NCBI GenBank assembly: GCA_964486925.1
Contig: CAZAOY010000019.1
Location: forward strand, 1 to 44,978
From: CAZAOY01 sp964486925
GTDB lineage: Bacteria > Bacillota > Clostridia > Oscillospirales > Ruminococcaceae
DNA length: 44,978 nt
Reading direction: 5' to 3'
Shown here: piece by piece, positions 39,188 through 44,978 of the stretch
Layout: each line of letters opens with the position of its first letter
Position numbering within the stretch: the first letter of the stretch is position 1
The notes under the pieces: model-generated
The model's database searches: none
Told to the model about the DNA's origin: nothing
Seen by the model: the letters and a program-made list of their open reading frames with translations, nothing else
Translations under genes and position numbers: made by a program

Positions 39188-40378
39188 ATGTATAAGAATT
39201 ATGAAGGTATCTTTACTACAGCGGTAGAGGAGATTAAATCGGCGGGGCTTTACAAGGATGAGCGTGTCATAACCACACCGCAGGGAAACAGGGTGGACAC
39301 AACCGCTATTAAGGGCGTTATTAATATGTGTGCCAACAACTACCTAGGTCTAGCGGATAACAAAGAGGTTATCGCCGCCGCTAAGGCTTCGTATGACTGC
39401 TATGGATATGGGTTATCCTCTGTACGTTTTATCTGCGGGACACAGGATATCCACAAGAAGCTAGAGGACACCATAACTAAATTTTTGCGAACCGAGGATA
39501 CAATCCTATATTCCTCCTGCTTTGATGCAAACGGCGGACTGTTTGAAACCATTACTACAGCAGAGGACGCGATAATAAGTGATGAGCTAAACCATGCCAG
39601 TATAATTGATGGGGTGCGGCTTGCTAAGGCAAAGAAGTATGTCTATAAGAACAACGATATGGTAAGCCTAGAAGAAAAGCTTAAGCAGGCGGAGCAAGAC
39701 GGCGCTAGGATGAAGGTTATCGCTACCGACGGTGTATTCTCGATGGATGGTATAATTGCTGATCTAAATACCATCTGTGATTTAGCGGAAAGGTATAACG
39801 CACTGGTAATGGTGGACGATTCACACGCTATAGGGTTTGTAGGCGAGGGCGGAAGGGGTACACCCGAACACTGCGGGGTGATGGACAGGGTGGATATTAT
39901 AACGGGTACACTCGGTAAAGCGCTAGGCGGCGCTAGCGGCGGATATACCACTGGTAGGTCTGCTATTATAAAGCTACTAAGACAACGCTCTAGGCCATAC
40001 CTATTCTCAAACACCCTAGCACCCGCAATCTGTGCCGCGTCTATAGAGGTGTTCTCACAGCTAGCGAGCTCAACACAGATTCGTGACAGGTTAGCCCAGA
40101 ATGTACGCTACTATAGAGAGGGGATTAAAAGGATAGGGCTAAGCACCATCGACAGCGAGCACGCTATTGTGCCGATTATGTTAGGTGACGCAAAGCTTGC
40201 AAAGCGGTTTGCAGAAAGGATGTTGGATAAAGGGGTATATGTTGTAGGGTTTTATTCACCTGTTGTACCGATTGGTAAAGCAAGAATTAGAACTCAAGTA
40301 TCCGCCGCCCATACTAAAGAGGATTTAGATCATGTACTTGAAGCCTTTAGACAGGTTAAACAAGAGTTGATAGGGTAG
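39188..40378 (+). CDS. kbl: Glycine C-acetyltransferase (2-amino-3-ketobutyrate CoA ligase)
   Basis: 396 aa. PLP-dependent alpha-oxoamine synthase: MCANNYLGLADN, HASIIDGVRL, VMVDDSHAIGFVGEGGRGT, and the PLP-lysine motif GTLGKALGGASGG. Splits 2-amino-3-ketobutyrate with CoA to glycine and acetyl-CoA, completing the threonine-to-glycine route begun by Tdh. GGAGG precedes the ATG. The pair ends in a strong terminator. Confidence 0.96.
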   Translation: MYKNYEGIFTTAVEEIKSAGLYKDERVITTPQGNRVDTTAIKGVINMCANNYLGLADNKEVIAAAKASYDCYGYGLSSVRFICGTQDIHKKLEDTITKFLRTEDTILYSSCFDANGGLFETITTAEDAIISDELNHASIIDGVRLAKAKKYVYKNNDMVSLEEKLKQAEQDGARMKVIATDGVFSMDGIIADLNTICDLAERYNALVMVDDSHAIGFVGEGGRGTPEHCGVMDRVDIITGTLGKALGGASGGYTTGRSAIIKLLRQRSRPYLFSNTLAPAICAASIEVFSQLASSTQIRDRLAQNVRYYREGIKRIGLSTIDSEHAIVPIMLGDAKLAKRFAERMLDKGVYVVGFYSPVVPIGKARIRTQVSAAHTKEDLDHVLEAFRQVKQELIG

Positions 40379-40466
40379 TGTTTTATGGGTTGCCTAGATA
40401 TATTTTCATTTTAAGGTAATTGGAAAGCTGTAGCGACCAAAAGCTGTAGAATTTGTATAATACAAT

Positions 40467-40505
40467 AAAAGACAGGGTTTACGTTGTATGTCAACCCTGT
40501 CTTTT
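40467..40505 (+). terminator. Terminator of tdh-kbl
   Basis: AAAAGACAGGGTT (40467-40479) and AACCCTGTCTTTT (40493-40505) form a perfect 13-bp stem with a 13-nt loop and terminal T run. Confidence 0.85.
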
Positions 40506-40602
40506 GTAGCTTTTAGTTTTCTGGCGTCTAACTCTTAAAGCAGTTTCTTCGCATTTTAGAAGCTTGTCCTATGCTAATTTAGATATCCACTGAAATAAGT
40601 AA

Positions 40603-40637
40603 ATAAAACGCGACTGCGACTGCTAGTGGCGTTTTAT
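40603..40637 (-). terminator. Terminator of the chemoreceptor gene
   Basis: ATAAAACGC and GCGTTTTAT pair around a 17-nt loop, directly past the minus-strand stop at 40641. Confidence 0.7.
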
Positions 40638-40640
40638 ATA

Positions 40641-41948
40641 TTATAGAGATTTTGTTAGGCTATTTAGCTTTTTAACCTGTGCGGACAGCTCTTGGGACGC
40701 CGCCGCAGTTTCTTCACTGGTAGCGGAGTTTGTCTGGACTACCGAAGAAATCTGGTCGATACCCATTGAAACCTGAGAAACTGCCTGTGCCTGTTCTCCC
40801 GATACCTTGGTAATTTCGGCTATTACGTTAGTGGTGGTGGTCACGTTGTCGACAGCTTTGTTAAGCTCGGTGGCGGTTATCCCCGCTAGGCGAACCCCTT
40901 CTACTATTGAAGCTACCGAGTCCTCTATTAATGTGGTGGTGTTCTTTGCCGCATCGGCGGATTTAGCCGCAAGGTTTCGCACCTCGTCCGCTACCACCGC
41001 AAAGCCTTTACCCGCAACCCCCGCTCTTGCCGCCTCAACCGCCGCATTAAGCGCTAGGATGTTGGTTTGGAATGCGATATCTTCGATGGTTTTAATAATC
41101 TTGCGAATCTCGTGGGACTGGCTTTCCATAGTGTTCATAGAGGAAACAAGCTTTTGCATTTGAATATTACTGCTTTGGATTGCCGAGGTAGCCTCTAGCG
41201 CCATCTGGCTTGCCTTCTTAGCATTTGTGGCGTTATCATTAATTTTACTTCTTATATCATTAACCGAATTTGAAAGCTCTACTACCGAGGCGGCTTGCTC
41301 TGTCGCGCCCTGCGCAAGTGCATGGGAGCTAGCGGCAGTCTGGTTGGCACTGGAAGCTAGGATAGGGGAGATCTCCTCTATTCGTTTTAATAAAACCTCA
41401 AGCTGTTTCATGCTGTTAAGCTTTGATATATCCTGTACAACCTCGATATGACCGATAACGTTGTTATCTCTGTCGTGTATGTAAGCGGCATCAACCTTAA
41501 AGGACATACCACCCTGCTCAAAGGTAGTTTCACATGTGCCTCTCTTAAGGCAGGTAATACCGCATTTCTGGGTTTTACAGATTCCCGCACCCCAGTTGCT
41601 ACAGTGCTTTCCGATACAGGCGGCTCTAGTAGTTTTAAGCATATCCTCAACCGGCTTGTTAATAAAGGTCCAGTTCATATCCTTATCGGTAACCGATATA
41701 GGGAACGGGATTGAATCCAAAAGCTTTGTAAACCAGTAGATCTTGTCATCCACCCGTTTTGAAATAACCACAAGCGCAGTTACTATAGAACACAGGGTGA
41801 CTAACGCTAGGATACCAAAGATTATCTTTGCAGTACCATCGGCCGCAAACAAAATACCGCAGATGGTGGTAACTAGCATTAAAGCAGCAGGGATTACCAG
41901 AAAAAGCTTAATTTGACCCACAAGGTCGTGTTTAGAGCTGTTAGACAT
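40641..41948 (-). CDS. Methyl-accepting chemotaxis protein with cysteine-rich PAS domain
   Basis: 435 aa. Two membrane helices with almost no periplasmic part (about 13-35 and 41-62), a cytoplasmic PAS domain (about 75-185) and a signalling domain (about 200-435) with the tip DIAFQTNILALNAAVEAARAG. The PAS region has six cysteines in 29 residues (C111, C116, C124, C129, C133, C139; for example GKHCSNWGAGIC), suggesting a metal, Fe-S or redox sensor. No HAMP domain is evident. The ATG at 41948 is a choice; 41960 is an alternative. A long leader precedes it. Confidence 0.9.
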   Translation of the reverse strand: MSNSSKHDLVGQIKLFLVIPAALMLVTTICGILFAADGTAKIIFGILALVTLCSIVTALVVISKRVDDKIYWFTKLLDSIPFPISVTDKDMNWTFINKPVEDMLKTTRAACIGKHCSNWGAGICKTQKCGITCLKRGTCETTFEQGGMSFKVDAAYIHDRDNNVIGHIEVVQDISKLNSMKQLEVLLKRIEEISPILASSANQTAASSHALAQGATEQAASVVELSNSVNDIRSKINDNATNAKKASQMALEATSAIQSSNIQMQKLVSSMNTMESQSHEIRKIIKTIEDIAFQTNILALNAAVEAARAGVAGKGFAVVADEVRNLAAKSADAAKNTTTLIEDSVASIVEGVRLAGITATELNKAVDNVTTTTNVIAEITKVSGEQAQAVSQVSMGIDQISSVVQTNSATSEETAAASQELSAQVKKLNSLTKSL

Positions 41949-42214
41949 AATTATGACCATGCCCCAAGCGAGCACAAACGGTAACTATCAATTGGAGAAC
42001 TCAATTTTAGTAGGATTATTAAGATAACGGTACTCGATATTCTCCCCAACTAATAAAACCGTATGGTGTCGTACAGAGTTCCTTTCATGTTAATATTAGT
42101 AAAACTTTCTCCATGGTTTATCTTGCAGGTAACACGTAAGGGTCAGCGGATATATGTCAAAGGCTAAATGTGTCAATAAACTGCAGATATAGACAACCTA
42201 TGATTTATCTCATT

Positions 42215-42243
42215 ATGATATCATATATAGATGTAAAAGTCAA
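42215..42243 (-). promoter_or_regulatory. Candidate promoter of the chemoreceptor gene
   Basis: Minus strand TTGACT (42238-42243), 17-nt spacer, TATCAT (42215-42220). Confidence 0.6.
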
Positions 42244-42318
42244 CGATATGCATGCATTTTTATCTAAAACGTCAATGTTTCATAGGTGTATCAAATGTGA
42301 CACATTACGGCTATCTAG

Positions 42319-42347
42319 TTGTTTTTTCCGTATATATATGATATAAT
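42319..42347 (+). promoter_or_regulatory. Candidate promoter of the GNAT gene
   Basis: TTGTTT (42319-42324), 17-nt spacer, TATAAT (42342-42347). Good -10, weak -35. Confidence 0.6.
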
Positions 42348-42407
42348 CACTTATAGTCGATTAGAGAATAACGAAAATTTACCTGAGTTTAACAAGGGGG
42401 AATAAAG

Positions 42408-43193
42408 ATGGTTTTAGTTAAAAAAGAAGGAATGAAAGCAATAGCACCGCTTTTTGAGGGATGGAATGAAACGCTGATATGGTCTTGTTTACAAGGCTGT
42501 ATGGGAAGAGCATGGGCAGATGATAAGGATAATCCGTCGTCGTGCCAGATTATAGTAGGGGATTTTTGTTTTTTAGCGGGTGATTCTACAACAAAATCCG
42601 CAAGGGAGCTGGTTAGCAACATCCCTCAGGATTATAATAGTTCATGTTTGCTAGTGATACCAAGGGACGAAACATGGTATTCATTAATTGAGGAGATTTA
42701 TAACGGTAGGGTGCAAAGGTTTATTCGATATGCGATTAAAAAAGAAAGTAGTTTCAATAGAGAAAGGCTATTAAAATATGTAGCGTCACTGCCTAAGGGG
42801 TATACCATCCTACCTATAGATAAAGAGCTGTACAATAAAGTAATGAGTGAGGGTTGGTCTAGGGATTTTTGCTCGCAGTTTGAAGGTTATGAAAGCTATC
42901 ATGACCACGGGTTAGGGTATGTAGTTGTTTATGAAGGTGAGGTTGTATGTGGTGCTTCTTCATACACCTACTACAATGAAGGTATTGAGGTTGAGATTTG
43001 CACAAAATCAGAGCACCGTCGCCGTGGGTTAGCATTAGCCTGCGCGTCACAGCTAATACTAAGCTGTCTTGACAGGGGACTTTATCCAAGCTGGGATGCG
43101 GCAAACCTAGGCTCGGTAGAGCTTGCAAAGAAGCTAGGGTATAGCTTTGACCACGAGTATGTTACCTTTGAGGTTACAGGAATTAACAGATAA
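42408..43193 (+). CDS. GNAT-family N-acetyltransferase (ZmaR-like, PF12746 type)
   Basis: 261 aa. The N-terminal part (about 1-130) is the less conserved half of GNAT_acetyltran proteins; the GNAT core (about 130-255) carries the acetyl-CoA loop EHRRRGLALACASQLI and WDAANLGSVELAKKLGY. The relative ZmaR acetylates the antibiotic zwittermicin; the substrate here is unknown. AGGGGGA lies before the ATG. Single gene with its own candidate promoter. Confidence 0.87.
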   Translation: MVLVKKEGMKAIAPLFEGWNETLIWSCLQGCMGRAWADDKDNPSSCQIIVGDFCFLAGDSTTKSARELVSNIPQDYNSSCLLVIPRDETWYSLIEEIYNGRVQRFIRYAIKKESSFNRERLLKYVASLPKGYTILPIDKELYNKVMSEGWSRDFCSQFEGYESYHDHGLGYVVVYEGEVVCGASSYTYYNEGIEVEICTKSEHRRRGLALACASQLILSCLDRGLYPSWDAANLGSVELAKKLGYSFDHEYVTFEVTGINR

Positions 43194-43202
43194 AAATTTA
43201 TC

Positions 43203-43233
43203 TTGACTCTGCCCCTAGGACATGGTGTATGAT
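43203..43233 (+). promoter_or_regulatory. Promoter-like pair with a 19-nt spacer
   Basis: TTGACT (43203-43208), 19-nt spacer with a CCTAGG core, TATGAT (43228-43233). A 19-nt spacer is characteristic of MerR-activated promoters; no MerR gene is in the window. It points at the small ORF at 43296. Confidence 0.4.
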
Positions 43234-43295
43234 ATTAATAGGCACTCGAATATTGAGTTTTTTAGTCCCACAAAAACTGATTTGAGGAAAGGACA

Positions 43296-43520
43296 ATGGA
43301 AGAAATCTTTATTAAGCAAGATGGCATAAAGGTATGCGACAGAACGGTAAATAGGCAAAAAAGCCACCGTTGTAATGGATGGAACAGCGGTGGCTTTGGG
43401 GACTTTGGTTTATTTGCTTTGTGTGCCGTATGTAGCATAAGCATAGTTATTATGTTTGTTAGGTGTATCAGCTATAGTTCTTCTTTAAAAGAAAACAAAC
43501 GATCCATTCCGTTTTTGTAA
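43296..43520 (+). CDS. Doubtful small ORF with C-terminal membrane segment
   Basis: 74 aa, with AGGAAAGGAC just before the ATG and one hydrophobic, cysteine-containing stretch (about 35-58). In favour: a good ribosome binding site and an upstream promoter-like pair. Against: its middle codes through the inverted repeat that serves as a terminator for the opposite strand (43357-43397), and its 3' end overlaps the DUF3795 gene by 49 nt. No family recognised. Confidence 0.28.
   Translation: MEEIFIKQDGIKVCDRTVNRQKSHRCNGWNSGGFGDFGLFALCAVCSISIVIMFVRCISYSSSLKENKRSIPFL
43357..43397 (-). terminator. Terminator of the DUF3795 transcript
   Basis: On the minus strand AAAGCCACCG pairs with CGGTGGCTTT around an 18-nt loop and is followed by TTTTTTG. 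It lies 75 nt past the DUF3795 stop. The plus-strand side lacks a T run. Confidence 0.75.
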
Positions 43521-43852
43521 ACCGGGCTTTTTTCTGCCCAACCCTGATAGTGTTCACAAGGAAAATCGCTACAATAACCGCAATGGTCTATCTGTTTTTC
43601 TAAACAGCAGATTCGATAACCACAATTGTTGCAACCTGACCAATAACAATTATCCTTGATATTCCAACAACCCGTGCAAAATGGTGCTTTTTTGACCACC
43701 GCCTCAGCACCTTCATCTTCACCAATCAATCCTTGCCCCCTAAACCAAGGAAGCATTAGTTCTGCTGATTTCAAATCTTGTTCCATAGTTACTTTGTATG
43801 AAGCACATTCGTTGCAATCAATACCGCAAGCCGCCATTTTTAGCTTTGACAT
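43472..43852 (-). CDS. DUF3795 cysteine-rich protein
   Basis: 126 aa with about fourteen cysteines in zinc-finger-like patterns (ACGIDCNECASY, CTGCWNIKDNCYWSGC, CGYCSDFPCEHY), the hallmark of DUF3795. Function unknown; probably metal-binding. GGGGG lies 6 nt before the ATG. It starts 41 nt after the GyrI-like gene and is probably in one transcript with it, closed by the terminator at 43357-43397. Confidence 0.88.
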   Translation of the reverse strand: MSKLKMAACGIDCNECASYKVTMEQDLKSAELMLPWFRGQGLIGEDEGAEAVVKKAPFCTGCWNIKDNCYWSGCNNCGYRICCLEKQIDHCGYCSDFPCEHYQGWAEKSPVYKNGMDRLFSFKEEL

Positions 43853-43893
43853 AAAAATACCCCCATATTAGATAAACATCACTATTACGCCCA

Positions 43894-44448
43894 TTAGTTT
43901 TTTATTATAGGAATATATGCGTAATTTGTGTGGTTTGGCTGATTATATTCTGCGTGACAATGATATTCAATTGCAATATTAATATTAGGGTTTTGAAGAT
44001 AACCATTTTCAACTGCGGCTTCACTACATGGACTAAAATATTCAAATGATCCTTGAGCTTTTCTTCCAAATAGTATCTGGTCAGCAGTTTCAGTGCAGCT
44101 AACACGAAGCCACAGCCCTCCCGGTTGGGTGAATAGATCAAATCGCTCATCCTGTTCTTTTGAATATGATTCATTTGCAAACATAAGCCCGCAAGGCTTT
44201 TCAACGTTATAATTGATGGAAAGAGCGGCGCCCCAATCGGGATTTACTTTTTCCTTAATTTCAGATACCCCAACCAATTCTTGAAAGCGTTTTAATGTTG
44301 AGTTTATATCTGACTCATCTGTGTTATTATCTGCATAATCAACACAACCGACCCAGATGACATCAGGACGTTCTACAATTTCAAATTTAACTCCTTTGTA
44401 ATAGATAGTTTCAACAAGCCTTTCCAATGGGTGAATTAATTTTGACAT
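43894..44448 (-). CDS. GyrI-like/effector-binding domain protein
   Basis: 184 aa, no HTH. Resembles a stand-alone GyrI-like (AraC_E_bind/BmrR effector-binding) domain: FEIVERPDVIWVGC at the first strand, a central DWGAALSINYN, LWLRVSC and a C-terminal AIEYHCHAEYN. Such domains bind hydrophobic small molecules. The ATG at 44448 has AAAGGAG 8 nt upstream; the possible 27-residue extension upstream is Arg/Lys/Ser-rich and unlike the family. Promoter at 44569-44597. Confidence 0.72.
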   Translation of the reverse strand: MSKLIHPLERLVETIYYKGVKFEIVERPDVIWVGCVDYADNNTDESDINSTLKRFQELVGVSEIKEKVNPDWGAALSINYNVEKPCGLMFANESYSKEQDERFDLFTQPGGLWLRVSCTETADQILFGRKAQGSFEYFSPCSEAAVENGYLQNPNINIAIEYHCHAEYNQPNHTNYAYIPIIKN

Positions 44449-44568
44449 ATTTTCAACTCCTTTACCTTTATTATGTTTAAACCTTCTGCTCTTACTCTGG
44501 TTTGGGCAAGGATTAGAAAGCTTTCGCATACTTGCAATCTCGCCAAAAGGTTTCTATTTTTACGTTTA

Positions 44569-44597
44569 AGTGTACCACATCAGTCCCCAAAATTCAA
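44569..44597 (-). promoter_or_regulatory. Candidate promoter of the GyrI-like/DUF3795 transcript
   Basis: Minus strand TTGAAT (44592-44597), 17-nt spacer, TACACT (44569-44574). Confidence 0.5.
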
Positions 44598-44688
44598 TGT
44601 ATTAATTGTAAATTTAAACAAAAATATGTGACGATAAGGGTTGTTTTTTAATATAAAAGCCTAGCATACTATTAGGAGGTGGATACGA

Positions 44689-44871
44689 ATGAAAATACTT
44701 GTAGGATTAATGCAAAAACGAGTACTAATAATCGCTGTAACGCTTAGCTTTAGTGGTATTACGGTAGGGGGAACGTTGTGGTTTAATGGAGTGCTATGTG
44801 ATATGATTAGCGTTATTGCCGCAGGTGGGGCGGTTAGCCCGCTAATTATCTGGAATATTTTGCCGATATAG
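44689..44871 (+). CDS. Small hydrophobic protein
   Basis: 60 aa, almost wholly hydrophobic with two likely membrane segments (about 10-30 and 37-57) and a basic start (MKILVGLMQKRV). AGGAGG lies 9 nt before the ATG, a strong signal. No family recognised; small membrane protein of unknown function. Confidence 0.55.
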   Translation: MKILVGLMQKRVLIIAVTLSFSGITVGGTLWFNGVLCDMISVIAAGGAVSPLIIWNILPI

Positions 44872-44959
44872 ATAGAGTGCATTATTTTAGTAGGATTTGC
44901 GCAGGGTACTGCACATACACCTCAAACCCATACACCATCAACAAAGAAAGGCGAACATT

Positions 44960-44978
44960 ATGATACTATCTGCTTCAC
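44960..44978 (+). CDS. Start of a possible gene running off the window
   Basis: ATG at 44960 with AAAGGCGA 5 nt upstream, reading MILSAS to the window edge. Too short to identify. Confidence 0.3.

Larger units (their letters stand above)
41949..42407. other. Divergent intergenic region between the chemoreceptor and GNAT genes
   Basis: About 460 bp with a minus-strand promoter at 42215-42243 and a plus-strand promoter at 42319-42347. The minus-strand leader would be about 260 nt. I looked for a cyclic-di-GMP riboswitch in it, since chemoreceptors often have one, and did not recognise the conserved core. No ORF. Confidence 0.5.

Noticed and set aside
41949..42214. Cyclic-di-GMP riboswitch in the chemoreceptor leader
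   Set aside because: I could not find the conserved core of either class in the minus-strand leader.
1..44978. tRNA, rRNA, prophage or transposase genes
   Set aside because: None recognised on either strand, including near the repeats and the gap.

Overview
The window looks like a scaffold from an AT-rich, endospore-forming, fermentative member of the Firmicutes, most likely class Clostridia. Evidence: a SpoIIID gene behind a sigma-E-like promoter, a PdaA-like deacetylase, a small Spo0A C-terminal-type protein, pyruvate formate-lyase, many TTGACA-17-TATAAT promoters, GGAGG-type ribosome binding sites with some TTG/GTG starts, and A/T-flanked intrinsic terminators. No rRNA, tRNA, integrase, transposase or phage gene was seen. 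One run of 100 N lies inside a tandem repeat, so this is a draft assembly.

Layout. 1-4.1 kb: an apparently autoregulated LacI-type repressor, a small membrane-anchored unknown, a YgiQ radical SAM protein and TsaE. 4.3-7.9 kb: a consensus promoter, a possible micro-ORF, a DUF7010-like membrane protein and the methionine importer metNIQ. 7.9-11.9 kb: a WYL regulator, a RibD_C-type reductase and a UroD-family protein bracketed by inverted repeats. 11.9-16.2 kb: a maltodextrin pair (GH13 cyclomaltodextrinase type, GH65 maltose phosphorylase). 16.2-20.1 kb: NfeD/SPFH membrane pair, DUF1622 plus a sugar-phosphate isomerase-like TIM barrel, and a divergent Spo0A_C-like/XRE pair. 20.1-24.8 kb: a LytTR-DUF3021-ABC exporter cassette, then a TetR repressor with operator and a membrane-anchored alpha/beta hydrolase. 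24.8-29.1 kb (minus strand): PdaA-like lipoprotein, and rbfA-nrnA-DUF4080 radical SAM. 29.1-29.7 kb: an 80-bp tandem hairpin array behind its own promoter, containing the N gap. 29.7-37.3 kb: methyltransferase, pflB, a pyrophosphatase-like/Nudix fusion, an LRR surface protein, an acyl-CoA synthetase and spoIIID. 37.4-45 kb: flavodoxin, tdh-kbl threonine degradation with a large operator-like palindrome, a chemoreceptor with a six-cysteine PAS region, a GNAT acetyltransferase, DUF3795 and GyrI-like proteins, and a small hydrophobic ORF.

Functionally, the GH13/GH65 pair would degrade maltodextrin to glucose-1-phosphate and glucose; pflB, acyl-CoA synthetase and tdh-kbl all touch acyl-CoA or acetyl-CoA metabolism. 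The most interesting non-coding signals are (1) the promoter-driven tandem hairpin array between rbfA and the methyltransferase gene, and (2) a family of inverted-repeat elements, two of which end 19 nt before the start codon of a minus-strand gene, with a third partial copy just past the stop of the UroD-like gene. All function calls come from reading the sequence; no database search was run.
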